A DNA stretch of 64,000 bases from Margaritispora aquatica (GCA_007644065.1 VJWN01000011.1:1360016-1424015), one strand, 5' to 3'; positions 1 through 11,360 are shown, counted from the stretch's first letter. Made by a program: numbers and translations. The notes: generated by a model not told the origin, from the sequence alone.

Positions 1-1067
1 ATATCTAGAAAACTTCTAACTATTATAAGATATCTATATTACTATACGTTTAAGACGTATTACTAAGAAGTAACTAGCTTAACTCCGTGTTAATTATATT
101 ATATTTATACGAACCTACTAGAAGCTCTACTACTATAGAGAATATTAGAGAATAAAAGTCTATAGTATTAATCTATACTATCTTTTATATCTTAGTTTAC
201 TAAATTTTAACTTTAATTTTAATTTAAAATCCTTACTAACCTTTTATATAACTAATTATATATACGACCTAGACCTTATATAGTCTTTTTAGGCGTTCCT
301 AATAGAGAGACACGTTAGCTTCTTGAAGTCCTTAGTGTCCTCTATATCTTAAATTAGTATAAGTATAGTTAACTAGGTTATTATATTAGAGTATTTAAAC
401 TATATCCTATACTAAAGAGATCTAGTTAAGAATACGACTAAACGGCTTTTAAAAACACTAAGCTAGGATACTAAGTACCTATAACTAGGAAAAGAGAATT
501 TTAAGGATATTTCACTATATAGAATTAAGTTACTTAAGGCTCGTTTCTGAGCTTTTCGTAATAGCTTTCTAGTTACCTTTAATAATATTATTATCTACTA
601 GATATATTATATATAGTATAATCTAACTATTAGGTCAAGAAGGTCCTAACCGAATTATAACTTACTAAGTCGTAATAATAGCTATATCGTATAGGCTAAT
701 AACTTGGTAGAGAATAACTAAATATAATATATAAGAGTTAATTTCTTTTACTATATTTATATATAAGAACCGTTTGTAATTATCAAGCTATTATTATATA
801 TACGAAGAGTACTAGATACTAATAAAGTGATAGGGAACGGAGTGATAAGGAGTATTAAAGTATTAGAAATTAGAGGTCTAGCTAGGTTAATAACGAGAGA
901 AGAAGACGATAGGACAAAGGTAACGTATATAGTTTCTAATACTTTTAAAGTATTAAATATAGACTAATAGGCTAGTAGTTTAGATAATTAATCTATTCCG
1001 TAGCTTTAGTAGCTATTAGCTTTATAATAGATTTAGCCCTTGGTTACCTTTATATAGTATTGTTAAT
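1..1067. repeat. AT-rich, RIP-like decayed tract without genes
   Basis: The stretch is dominated by TA-rich words such as ctatatta and tatatag, has few CpA or TpG steps, and carries stops in every frame at high density. Its composition changes abruptly near 1410 to normal coding-like DNA. This is how old transposon copies mutated by RIP look in filamentous ascomycetes. No transposase or polymerase motif can be read, so the original element cannot be named. Confidence 0.75.
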
Positions 1068-1406
1068 AGAATGTATTTTCGAACTAATTATATCCTTTAA
1101 ACCCGAGTGTATTCGTTATAATATATAGTAAAAAGCTTAGTTAATTACTATAACGGAAGTACTATTTTAGATAATATCTCGGTTATTTATTCTTACTATT
1201 TTAAATAGTCTAGACGGTCGTTTTTAATAGCGATACTATTATAAAATATAACTAGAGGTTATAACGAAGTCCGAAAAGTAGCTGTAAAAAAAGTCGAATT
1301 TCGTTATAACTAATAGTGAACGTCGTTATAAATCGTTAAAATTCCCGTTGTTTTTTATGACGATCGTAATGGTGATATTTCTATATATTATGACGAACCT
1401 GCTTCC
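1068..1406 (+). mobile_element. Decayed copy 1 of a MITE-like repeat
   Basis: The last 150 bases (about 1258-1406) align closely with 2702-2848, sharing words such as ataacgaagtcc, gctgtaaaaa, aattcccgtt and cgatcgtaat. The right end, cgaacctgcttcc, is the counterpart of the terminal inverted repeat of copy 2. The left end near 1068 is inferred from a weak match to the left terminus of copy 2, and the middle is longer than in copy 2. Differences are mostly C/T and G/A, as expected from RIP. Confidence 0.6.
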
Positions 1407-1421
1407 GTAGGGCCAGTTCCA

Positions 1422-2291
1422 ATGCCCGAGAGTCTCCTGCCAGCATATCCAATTGGCTACATACTCTGCAAAGATGTATACATCAAATGCTCCAACATGA
1501 ACACGAGCACCAAAGCGCGCAGAGATCACTTGTTAGAGAAGTTTCAATCAAGCGGCGGCTTCCTATGCTTCAGCTACAACACAGCCTCAGAAACTCAAAA
1601 GGACTCTTCCACCGCCGCCTTCGAGATAGCCAGCGACGGCATGATTGTGCGAATTCCAGGCCCTCAAATCTTAGGATACATCCAGCAAATCCTGCCTCGA
1701 GACCAGTCTGTAGCCTACGACGCCTCGCAGTCACTCGGAAAGGAATTTTACCTCCCGCCTCCAACGGATCCCGCAAACAGCGTGAACAAAACCAACACCA
1801 ATAATGGCAGCAATGGTGCTGTTCATGGATTACAGGCCCCAGAAACGAAGCCTTTTGGAATCCTAAGGCCTAATTTTTCCATCCACAAGACTCAAATGAG
1901 CGCCATCAAGGAATCTCCAAAGATAATCACACAAGGCGGCGACGAAGACGAGAATCCTGTAGAGGATGGAAGAAAAACTAGTCTCACAATCATCGAAGCG
2001 GATAAGAAACCTTTACCATATACCGACAATACCACGATCGAGAAAGTAAATGGTGTCAACGGCACCAACGGCGTCGTCATGTCGAAGACTGTGGCTCCAC
2101 GTCCTGTTGAGGATAAAGTCAACTACTTCACCGAAGACGATGTCGTTTTGCAGGTTCTTCACAAGCTAGAGAACGGAGACGAGAGATTCAAAGCCTCATT
2201 AATGAGAGCGCTTACTATACATGTGGTCGTCTTTTATGACGATAACACATTCTCAACATTTCCATTCTGGGAAAAGTTAGAGCTGGGATAA
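1422..2291 (+). CDS. 5'-truncated hypothetical protein (289 residues as read)
   Basis: An intronless open frame with ordinary base composition lies between two repeat copies. I do not recognise the product. Residues 10-110 look like a folded domain, with a GYILCKDVYIKC stretch, an SGGFLCFSYNTAS stretch and a RIPGPQILGYIQQ stretch. The middle is Asn/Gly/Thr-rich and probably disordered. The last 50 residues again look ordered. The first ATG lies only 16 bases after the inverted-repeat end of the upstream element, and the frame stays open back into that element. I infer that the original 5' part was lost or replaced and that this is the C-terminal part of a longer protein. Expression would depend on a promoter inside repeat DNA. 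Confidence 0.5.
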   Translation: MPESLLPAYPIGYILCKDVYIKCSNMNTSTKARRDHLLEKFQSSGGFLCFSYNTASETQKDSSTAAFEIASDGMIVRIPGPQILGYIQQILPRDQSVAYDASQSLGKEFYLPPPTDPANSVNKTNTNNGSNGAVHGLQAPETKPFGILRPNFSIHKTQMSAIKESPKIITQGGDEDENPVEDGRKTSLTIIEADKKPLPYTDNTTIEKVNGVNGTNGVVMSKTVAPRPVEDKVNYFTEDDVVLQVLHKLENGDERFKASLMRALTIHVVVFYDDNTFSTFPFWEKLELG

Positions 2292-2566
2292 TCAGGCGAG
2301 ATGAGAGTCCGTATCATCTTCTTGTAACCATCACTATTTATATTCTGGTGTTTTATTTCACTATTGGGATTTGATGTTTTGTTTTTCTATCTGTATCTTA
2401 ATGTTCTCTTTCATTAGTGGCTTTCAGCAAAGCCTTGGTCCTTTGGCATAACAGATTAGCTGCGGAGGGACTAATGAATCTAGTATACAAAGCATATAGT
2501 AGAGCTAGCGAGTACCGAGCGGTGAAGACTTTGTGGTCGTTGGAAAAGGATAAAAGAAAACTTTGC

Positions 2567-2848
2567 GGAAGTGGGTTCGTTATATTATAACCAAATTCAT
2601 TATAACAAACAGCGATCTCCTTATAATATATAGTAATTCGGTTTCAAATATAACGTAGTTTTATAAGTAGATTTTTATTCCGTTGTAAAACATGATTAGA
2701 ATATATAACGAAGTCCTAAAAATAGCTGTAAAAAGTCGAATTCTATTATAACTAATAGTGAATACCGTTATATATCTTTACAATTCCCGTTATTTTTTAT
2801 AGCGATCGTAATAATGATGTTTCTATACTTTACAACGAACCCGCTTCC
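2567..2848 (+). mobile_element. MITE-like element, copy 2, with terminal inverted repeats
   Basis: The left end reads ggaagtgggttcgttata. The right end, read on the opposite strand, gives ggaagcgggttcgttgta, so there is an inverted repeat of about 18 bases with two mismatches. The element is 282 bases, AT-rich and non-coding. A matching but more decayed copy lies in the same orientation at about 1068-1406. No convincing target-site duplication is visible. Confidence 0.65.
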
Positions 2849-3415
2849 CTAGGGTATGTCCTGAATGCTGAATAGCCTTCGCGAATGGAAATTTCGATTT
2901 CGACGAAGGACACCTCATAGTGCTGTGCTTGTTCTTTAGCTTTTGCCATGCCCATCAGTTTGACATCATTGGTGGTCATGGACCCTAGCTCACAAAGCAA
3001 CCATCGTTTAGTGATTGTTCTCTCTCAGGTGGTTCTTTCACGGTTGCTATAGTGCGAAGTTACAATGCTAGTACCTTACCTACCTAAGGGGTACCTTGCC
3101 TTAGATAGGTACATACCTAGATAGCGACCTACTACCTAGGTAAGCAACTGTGGAGATAAAACGTGTCACATGATATTTAAGTCTCTGGGCCAGCGGACTC
3201 GAAAATTGCGGCCTAGGTATCATACATCGGGACAAAAGGATTGCGAAGTCACATGAGAATTATTCTTCACGGCTTAGACAATAATATAGACTTGCTTGCG
3301 CCTAAGTTCTAAATATTTATTCACCTTCCTTTACCACAGACACATCGACAGCCATGCATGACCGTAAATCTACTACACTAATTCACGAGACATCCTCATG
3401 CTGAAGTCTGTTCCG
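2849..3415. other. Intergenic, with a cluster of CCTAGG/TACCT palindromic words
   Basis: No gene is seen. Around 3070-3145 there is a dense run of short words built on tacctaggta and tacctaccta, including ggtaccttgcc, gataggtac and ctacctaggtaag. Similar clusters occur near 22940-23010 and 30137-30160, so this is a recurring intergenic motif family in this genome. Confidence 0.5.
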
Positions 3416-4697
3416 TCATCTGTTTTCAACAATTTCTTCTACAATCTAGTCTATCTCTTTACTTAAATCTGGTACCTCTCCATTCTCTTCGAGCTTGTAA
3501 CCTACTGGTCGTGAAGCGTTATACTCGATTTGCTTCCTGTTTAGAGTTTTTCAACATTGCCAAAACTTGGTTCTCCGATCACAGCCTTCTTTATTAGCTA
3601 TGCTCATTACTGTTCCGGTATTGTTTAATTGCTTTCTAATCGTTGTTGAATATGTCGAGGACGGTTTAGTGCCGCTACTGGTCTTATAAACCCAGCAGAA
3701 GTTCTTCTTGTCTGCGTCAGAAGTCAAGATGCCCATCTCAATCAAGGCATAATCTGCGGGATGATTGCCCCTGTGCGCAGAATTATTTCCTCGGCTGATC
3801 AAATCTTGATCAATTGGGGATGCAGGTTCAGTATTGAGGATCTTTCCCTTTTCAAGAAAGCGCCTGCGGATTGCAAGATCTATGTTCAACAGGGGCTCTC
3901 GAGTTGCCAGATCCTTCTGGTGCTGTTCCTTTTGAGTTTGAATGTCGTTTTCCAATAGAAGAATAATCTCATCCTTTGCTGCAGAATTTTGCGTGGTCAT
4001 CTCCACATCTTTGGTAGAAATTCAGATTGCGGTATCGTAGTTCTGTTTAAGCTCAATGATTTTAGCTTTCAAACATTCAATCTTAGCATTCTTGTCCTCT
4101 AGGCTTTTGTGGTACCGGGCAAGCTCTGCGCTATCAATTCTTTGATCTTCAGTATTCTTTTCTTGTAACTCGGTGAGCTTATAGTCATTGCCGGCAAATG
4201 TATTGTGTATTGCGGTATGTCTTGCATTGAGTCCTGCAATTTCCTCTTGCAGCTGACCAATGGCACATGATTCTGGGGATTGAGATTTGTCGTGTAGAAA
4301 CTCTGTTAGAAATCTTGTCTTGCAAAAGTATGATTTGATGGTTCGACTCCTCTGCTCACCTTTCGATTCTCGCGCCAAGTCTCAAACTCCTCCACGTGCT
4401 TGATGATCTTTTCGAACCTCTCATTCCACGATTCCTCTATGCCCAGAGCTGATAGCGCACTCGCAGCAGAGTCAATCATAACATCCGCATCACTCAAGCT
4501 CCTGAAGAACTGAATTGCCTGCATTGTGTTAGCGTGTAGCTTTGATTACAGGTGCTAAACAAAAGATTCACCTTCAAGGACTCCAATATGGTTCTCTTCA
4601 CTTCGGCTTTCTGCACCATAAAAGCATTGAAGATTATAGCTTGAAGAGGCGACATTGTCTTGGTGTCGCACACCCTGGGTAGCAGATTATCTGCCAT
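3416..4697 (-). pseudogene. Coiled-coil paralog 1, disabled by three in-frame stops
   Basis: Exons 4697-4572, 4518-4360 and 4318-3416 join in phase 0 at the same positions as in the two intact neighbours. The frame holds about 395 codons but is interrupted by TGA at 4024-4022, TGA at 3553-3551 and TAG at 3448-3446 before a terminal TGA at 3418-3416. All three can come from single C-to-T changes (Arg or Gln codons), and I see no frameshift. Conserved landmarks match the paralogs: SPLQ near the N-terminus, FETW at the end of exon 2, and the REPLL..D.A.RR segment after the coiled coil. The segment after the second stop (PDLSKEID, then IVEEI) still resembles the C-terminus of paralog 3. A non-standard intron from a GTTTGA donor could skip the first stop, but neither paralog has one there. 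Confidence 0.7.
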
Positions 4698-5101
4698 AGT
4701 GTTGCTTAAGTGTTTCTATGAGCTCGAATCGAAGGGTGTTGATGTAAGGCAAGCCGCCCTACTAAATTTGTTGGCGAAGTTGAATGAAGTTAGCAGCCTT
4801 TGGGGGTTATTAGCACGGCTCGCTTGGTTGAACAGAGAGATAACCATTTTACAGAACATGAAAAGCCTGCTCTAATCCTGAAGCTACAAATTGTTGTATT
4901 TTCTATACTGCGACGAATTTTTATCTTCATTGCAAAATAATCACAGTAAGGCAAAAGCTTTACCCCATTACCTTTTTTGTCAAGCTATAATGCATCTCAT
5001 TCTGTCCAGTACTCCGTTTACTCATTTAGTCGCTGTGACTCTCAGCAAAACCAAATGCAAAAACCAACCCTGCCGCTTCTTTGCCCATGGCTGCTACAAC
5101 A
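4698..5101. other. Intergenic spacer between paralogs 1 and 2
   Basis: About 400 bases hold no supported gene. The spacer must contain the promoter of paralog 1 and the 3' end of paralog 2, both on the minus strand. No clear TATA box was picked out. Confidence 0.4.
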
Positions 5102-6523
5102 TCAAGAATTCTTCCCTTTATTCTTCAGCGCGCTTTCCTTAACATGCGCCCTCAGCCGATCCAAAAGACCGAATACCCTCGAATCATTATCAAAGCCCCT
5201 ATCAGCCTCGTCTTGAGATCCTTGATATCTACTGATATACTCATCCCTAATTCTATTCATTTCGCCCATGATTTCATTGGAGGCTTTAGTGACAGACTCA
5301 CTGGGATTCTCATGGAGGAAACTCATGCGTAAGTCGAAAATCTCCACCCATAGATGAGAACCTTGAGGCATCTCGTTTCTATATCGCTCGGGGGTCCATC
5401 TGCGGTAAGCGATCTCGAAGAGAGTGCTTTCATGCTCCTCGGAAATGATATTCAGCAAATAAAGCGAAGCATCAGCAGCGGACTTGCAATCATAGAAGGC
5501 TGAATTGGCGAAATCGATTGCATCGGAGTTGTATTGATGATCTTCCTTCTTATTGCGAGCAATACGGTTGAGGAAATCGAGACGAACCCCGACCCCAATA
5601 TCGAAGAGTGGCTCTCGAGCGTCCATTTCGTTCTTGTGTTGGATTTTGAGTTTGGTCATGGTCCCGCTCAAGGTTTTGATTGTGGTTTGAAATTCCTCAG
5701 CGGCTTTCTCAGATGTTTCTTTGTGACTGGCAACGGCTCTTTGCAGTTCATTTATGGATCCTTGGTGGATAATACACAACCTCTTTTCTTTTCTATTGAG
5801 ATCTTCAATTTCTTTTTTCAGATTGGTGATCTTAGTTTCCATAACTACCACATTCATCCTCGAGCTTAAGCTTCTTGGGGTCACCGCCTGCTGCAAGCCA
5901 TGGATGGTGGCATCTTTAGAGGCTAATGCTTTGTGATGCTCTTCCATGAGGCTGTCAATTTGTCCCTGAAGATTGTGAATGATACCCTTCAAATTCGTTT
6001 GGCTGTTGTGGACCGTCTCAATCTCGTAGTAGATAACCTTCCGGACTTGGCTCTTGAGAGCAGTATTCTCGGCTTCCATTACCTCCATTATTTCCTCCTG
6101 ACGCTTGAGATCTTCTAGCAAGCTCTCCTTTGTTGGCCACTCGGGTTCCTCGGCAGGGGATACGGCGGATACCTAGGAGACAGTCAGATTTTGCTTCTGT
6201 CAAGGTGAAGGAGGAGTTCCATACCTGCTGAGATTTCATCCAAGATTCGAACTCCCCAATTCTTGTTACCAATCTCGCGTGTTGCTGCTCGTGATCCTGC
6301 TCGGCTAAGGCGCTGCTAGCATCGGCAGACGTAATCAGGCTGAAGACCTATAATATATTAGTTTCTGACTTATGGACTGACAAGACTGGTGATATTAATA
6401 TGCCTTTGCTGCATCGAGACGAAAGTCTTGGTGTCCCTCAGCGCAGACACCAAAGATTGCAGAGAAGAGAACTTGCAGTGGAGACAATTCTGGTTGCACG
6501 CCAGTGTTGGACTGCGGAGACAT
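5102..6523 (-). CDS. Coiled-coil paralog 2 (437 residues, unknown function)
   Basis: Model: exons 6523-6404, 6347-6225 and 6172-5102, all joined in phase 0. I do not recognise the family. The first 80 residues are a helical segment (SPLQ near residue 14, GEFESW near 71). A long, highly charged coiled coil rich in Glu/Lys/Gln/Leu follows, roughly residues 95-270. After it comes a compact C-terminal segment starting at the REPLFDIGVGVR motif. No signal peptide or membrane helix is visible, so a cytosolic or nuclear scaffold role is a guess. Intron 1 starts with GC instead of GT (AAG then GCATAT) and ends at TATAG. Using it restores alignment to paralogs 1 and 3, while reading through meets TAA at once. 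The gene lies between a decayed and an intact paralog, all in the same direction. Confidence 0.75.
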
Positions 6524-7231
6524 ATTGTCTGATCTTTGTTGTCGGTAAAGGGTTTGGAGAAATTCGTTGAGCTCTAGTTGGGGAGGTACTTGTGATTTTA
6601 AAAGCAGTGGTTGCGTTGTAGTTCGGACATAAATGAGTCGATGTTAATTAATTGACGGCGGGACGGGCTGTGCTAGCCGATCTCGGATCTGGTTGGCACT
6701 TTAATGCAAAATCGACAATTGGAGGTGCTGGCGAAATTCTTTGATCTACTTACTGCCCCAAGAGACCTAGATTTCTATTGTCGGGACATTTACTCTTTTG
6801 ACGTGGTTGTGAAATGTTTATCTCTTGAGCAACCCAAGCATTTTCAATTTTGCTTGTTCGCTTAATCAGGACACTTACCGGTAATGTCTTGGGGACAAGA
6901 TAGTTCATTATCAAGCAATAGAAAGTGTTTAAGAGACAAATTTTTAGTAGATTTAATTCTATTGTTCAACGTACGGGAGCTTTTATTAGCCATGTTTAAG
7001 AAGCATCGATGAGCTCGATGGCAAAATCCCACACAGTCGTCACAAGATGATATCTAGAAATATTCACAAGCAAGAGGGAAGACTTCAGAAAACCTAACAT
7101 TTGTTACTGTTAAGTTATCCTTGTGTATGATCTGTTCATATCGAAGGCTCTTATGCATCTCTCAGGTTGAATCCATGCCGCTGCACAATCCAACATGAAA
7201 TTGTCAACAACCCCGCAACCCAAAGGCAACC
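6524..7231. other. Intergenic spacer between paralogs 2 and 3
   Basis: About 700 bases, moderately AT-rich, without a supported gene. It contains the upstream region of paralog 2 and the 3' end of paralog 3. No repeat structure was noticed. Confidence 0.4.
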
Positions 7232-8690
7232 TCAAGCTCCGGGAACATTGCGCAGATGGCCCTCCATGATTTCATACATGCGATCGACCTCCTTCTGCGC
7301 CTGAGGATGATTGTCGAAAGCCAAGCAAGCCTCCTCGGCATTCTTGAAACCCTGAGGCTTTCCAATCTTTCCTGCGAATTGATGAATCCAAGCACGTTGA
7401 GTGCTGTCCAACAACTTGGCGTACTCGCCCTCCACAGGAAACTGATAGCTAGCGAAAGTGCCAAAAGTATCAATGATCTTCTTGATTGCAACGGATTTGT
7501 CCTGGCCGAGGCGTTCAAGCCCACCAGGAGGCAACTTGTAAACTGTCGTGAAGTGATCGATGTCTAGCTTTGAGGTACAAACACCGAGGTCAAACAGAGC
7601 CTTGTCTGCAATGTAGTTACCAAAACGGAGGGCACTCTTTGCATCATCAATGAGTTGAATATCAGCTGGATAGGTAGGGTCCATGCGCACAGTCTTGATA
7701 ATTTCCATATAGCCCTGGCGAACGGCAATTCCAACTTGAAGCAGTGGCTCGCGGACCGCAATGGCCTGCTTGTATAGAGCGTCAGCAGCTTTGATTTCAG
7801 CTTTGTTGCTTGCTAATACTGCACTGGTTTCTTGCTTAAACTTAGTAAGTTGCTCTCTCAAGATCTCAATGTCAGCCAGTGTGACTGTATTCTCCCTGGT
7901 GCTTTCTTCGGCCTTCTTCCGCTCCAACTCTGTCTTTTCTTGCTCAAGCTTTGCAATGATGGCATCCTTGGCTTGAACTTGGCTGTGGTGAATTTCAATG
8001 AGTCGCGAGTTTTCTCCCAACAAGCCGTTGATCTTCTTGTCTTGAGCGGCAATAATCTCACCCGCTCGCTTTGTGTCTGAGACAGGTTGAACGCTTCGTC
8101 CTCGGGCGTTGTCGATTGCCTGCTGGATTGGTCCTCGTTGTTGCTTTTGCTTGAGCTCAGCAAGTTCATCTTCCAAGTTTGCAATGGTCTTTTCTCTATC
8201 CTCAAGAAGGTCCATCTGAATCTCCAATTCCTTGGTAAGATCCGCGACGATAGTCATGTCTTCAGCCTTTTCTCCATCATCCTGATCACACAGTCAGCAA
8301 CCATACTAATGTTGCGTCAAAGATAGGAAAGATCTATACATACCCGTTGAGACTGGCACCATGATTCAAACTCCTTAACCTTGTTGACGATTGCCACACA
8401 AGCAGTGTACCACTCCTCCTTTGTCCAAACCTTCGATGGATAATCTCCCGCAGTGCCCATGAAGCTTTCGCACATGCTCTTAACGATGGCAACTTCCTAT
8501 AGATCGAAGTGTCAGTTCACTTCTATTTGCAAGAATCTTTATTTCTTTGACTTGCCTTTGAGAAATTGGATGAGACATTGCCCTCATAATCTCTACCAAC
8601 CTGCAAAAGCGATTGGAGAAGGAATATCTGGAATCCAGACATGTTCTTGGGGTTGGAACTCTCAGGAGCACCCTCGAGGAATTGATCCAT
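7232..8690 (-). CDS. Coiled-coil paralog 3 (445 residues, unknown function)
   Basis: Model: exons 8690-8556, 8496-8344 and 8281-7232, all phase 0, with intron positions identical to the two downstream paralogs. The order is the same: a short helical N-terminal region with FESW near residue 86, a long coiled coil at about residues 100-260, then a C-terminal segment beginning with REPLLQVGIAVR. It is the longest and cleanest copy, so it is the best reference for the family. Intron 1 (8555-8497) begins with GCAAGT, the textbook GC donor, and ends ATAG. Paralog 2 has a GC donor at the same place and paralog 1 has GT. No catalytic motif, signal peptide or membrane segment is seen. Confidence 0.8.
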
Positions 8691-10066
8691 GATTAGCTGC
8701 ATTGTGGAGGTTTGCGAATCTGCTGAGTTGATTGTGGAATTGGGATTCGAGGATGTAAAAGTAGGCGCGGAGGATTAAAGTGGTGGCGAGACCAATTTAG
8801 GCGAGATCTCGTGCACTATGAGCATTTCACTTTCAAATACATTACCTTATCCAAGGCTGCGAGTAACTGCGAAGGAAGATAGAAGATCCAAAAGGCGTTG
8901 ATCTTTACTATATGTTGGATTGTGCTTTGTGGAGAAGGAAGCGCAAGCATAAGTTGCCTGATACGGGAGGCGAACATGAAAAGCTCGCTTCGAAGCAAAA
9001 TACCTGAGGTATTTGGATGTTTGAACAAGCAATGCATGTTAGAGTCTGTCTGACCCCTGTACGAAGCACACCTTCTCTCTGTTGAAATACCAGGCAAATA
9101 GGCAACCTTCATTGCATTTTTGTCATCGATCAAGTGGAAGTTGTGGGATTTGGAGAATTTTGCTTGATCTTCTCAATGCCTCTGGCTGCCTGCTTTTATA
9201 AACATACATGGAGCATTTTGTCAAACTTATCTTCCTTCATCAATTCAAGATTATTAAATTTAGGGTATGGCTTCCTCCATAAAGAAGCAGGTCTGCTCCC
9301 GATGCATATGTCCTCTTCTACGTTATGGTAACAAACCGCGATCAAAACTGCATCTTAGCTAACTACCGAATCGTTGCTTCGCTGATCTACAGAGTGGCCA
9401 GCAAGTGGACGACTAGATCAACTAGAAAGCAAGTCCCTCTGTTAACGTTCAGTCAATCACACCGCAGCCCGCTTAATGAGGAAATCCGTTTAGCGAATAG
9501 TTTAAGGTTGTTTAGCGAGCTAGTCCGCCAAAGAAAAGGGGGTATCATCAGGTTCCGTTAATCTCCCTTCGACCTCAGACTTCACCACACGATAGCTAAA
9601 AATGCCACAAGATGCAGGGGTTAAGCGTGGGGATGCGCCAAGGCTATTGGGTGGATCAACAAAGAGACAAGGTCAACAAATCGAAACGTCAAAAGCCCCA
9701 GGTGGATTCCTAGAGGGCGGCCTGTTTTATTTCTGTGGGGTTTGTTTGGCGTGATAGTGGAAGTTACATGACAAGAGTATAGAGAATGGTGGTAAGGTGA
9801 CTGCCGGCTGTTATCACATTGGATGAACTCAGAGATGTTTGGTAGGGAGGTTGATTAGGAGCTCAAGTTTTCTTATACCACAAGTCTGGGTTCAAATATA
9901 TTTCCTGAGTCCACTCTCTCTGCGTCTCTTCATCCTCCTCTACTTTCCCACCACGTCTTTCCCATCCTTCAAAGCTCACCAAACTAATGCTCTTTGACAA
10001 CCGAACTAGATCCCGCCGCCTCTCCTCCATATATATAACTGGTACAACACACCACCAGGTCTTCAT
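8691..10066. other. Intergenic, nothing recognised
   Basis: About 1.4 kb with several short open frames in conflicting directions and no family resemblance. It separates the coiled-coil array from the secreted protease. I see no repeat, tRNA or clear promoter element. Confidence 0.4.
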
Positions 10067-11275
10067 CTAAGAAGTGCACCCTCCAAGTCTCACACTGCCA
10101 GCATACATCTCATACGTATCCGCATTTGCTGCCGCATGAGCGGCACTCAGCTTCCTCGCGGCAGTAGAGCCATACGCCCAATCATCGGTGCCATAAAGAT
10201 GAGTAATCTCATGCAAAATACTACCGGCACGATCATAATCATCATCCGCACAGGTGGTCGCATACTCAGGGAAGCCCCAGTACCCATTATTAGGGCAAGG
10301 AACAATGTAGTTAGCACTGGGGACGGTGTACAGAAGCGCTGTACCGTCGGTGCAGTCAGAGTAGGTGTCTGTACAGGAGATGGTGGGAGAGGTGGTCTGT
10401 ACGCCGACGACATCGTTGTAGATTGCGCGAACGGTGGTCTTGTAGGCTGTGCTGATAAACCAGACGCTGTAGGAGTAGAGGGCCGTGTTGGCTGCTGTGT
10501 AGGCTGCAGAGGACATGGAGATGGCGTGGGTGACGGAGGTCTTGAGGGAGGTGGTTTGGGCGGTCGTGCAGGATGAGTAGGTTACTGCTCGCTTCTTGAT
10601 GCGGGAGTTGGAGCCAGAAGAAGACTCAGCGCGAGTGCTGATGTGCTCACTATTGGTATGTTAGCGTTAGTTGCCATATATCTCATATTTCCGATATTCT
10701 CAGCGAAAGAAGGCAAATGACTTACAGAGCGACCTTAGACTGATCAGGTGTAATAGCAACAGTTCCCGAGCTGACGCTCTCACAGAATTCAATGCCAATG
10801 GTAGAGCTTGGTGCAACAGCTCCAACCACATACTTGAAACCCTGAATAGCAGAGATCTTAGCCTTAGCGACTCCAGCAAGCTTGTATGACTTTGCTGCAT
10901 TGACAGCGGCGGTGACGCTCTCGCCTGGGGCCAAAGTCTGGAAGTTCTCAGCTACGAGGCCGGATTTCTTATAGTTGACATAGACACCCTCGAAAGTAAG
11001 ATCGTTGCCGGCTGCTATGGTGTTAGTAATTGAAGTCAGGTGGAATGAAGTGGGGAGGTTGAAGAGAACATACCAGCATCGGTAGCTAAGAGATCAAGTG
11101 TAGCGTGTGGAGAGAGGACTGTGTTTCCCTTGAAGAAAGTGACGGTCGTGTTACCGATGTTGGTGATGGCCACTTGAGCAATGTGGGTCTTGGTGCTGGT
11201 AATCTCGACAGCCAGAGGGCAAGCTGCCATGACTGCACCAGCGAAGGCAACAACAGGGAGGATGTTGGAAAGCAT
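10067..11275 (-). CDS. Deuterolysin-type secreted zinc metalloprotease (M35), 356 residues
   Basis: Model: exons 11275-11074, 11011-10726 and 10649-10067. The protein has a signal peptide (MLSNILPVVAFAGAVMA), a propeptide ending at a Kex2-type KKR near residue 183, and a mature domain of about 173 residues. This is the usual prepro-deuterolysin layout. The zinc motif HEITH (residues 309-313) is followed by GTDDWAYG, which supplies the third ligand Asp in this family, and by the expected Cys residues. The family cuts proteins extracellularly at neutral to acidic pH, so secretion for nutrient release is the likely role. The second-exon acceptor is a tandem NAGNAG, so a one-Ala length variant is possible. 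All landmark residues are present and I see no sign of decay. Confidence 0.92.
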
Positions 11276-11353
11276 CTTGAAGGGAGACTGTGAGGCTGGC
11301 TTGAGGGATAGTTGTCGGGATGCTCTTTCAGATTTGAGGGAGCAGGAGCAGGA

Positions 11354-11360
11354 CTTTATA
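11354..11360 (-). promoter_or_regulatory. Candidate TATA box of the M35 gene
   Basis: On the minus strand the sequence reads TATAAAG about 80 bases upstream of the protease start codon. Both sequence and spacing fit a fungal core promoter, but a TATA match in AT-containing DNA is weak evidence alone. Confidence 0.4.

Noticed and set aside
4022..4070. An intron that would remove the first stop of paralog 1
   Set aside because: It needs a GTTTGA donor, breaks the coiled coil, and neither intact paralog has an intron at that place.
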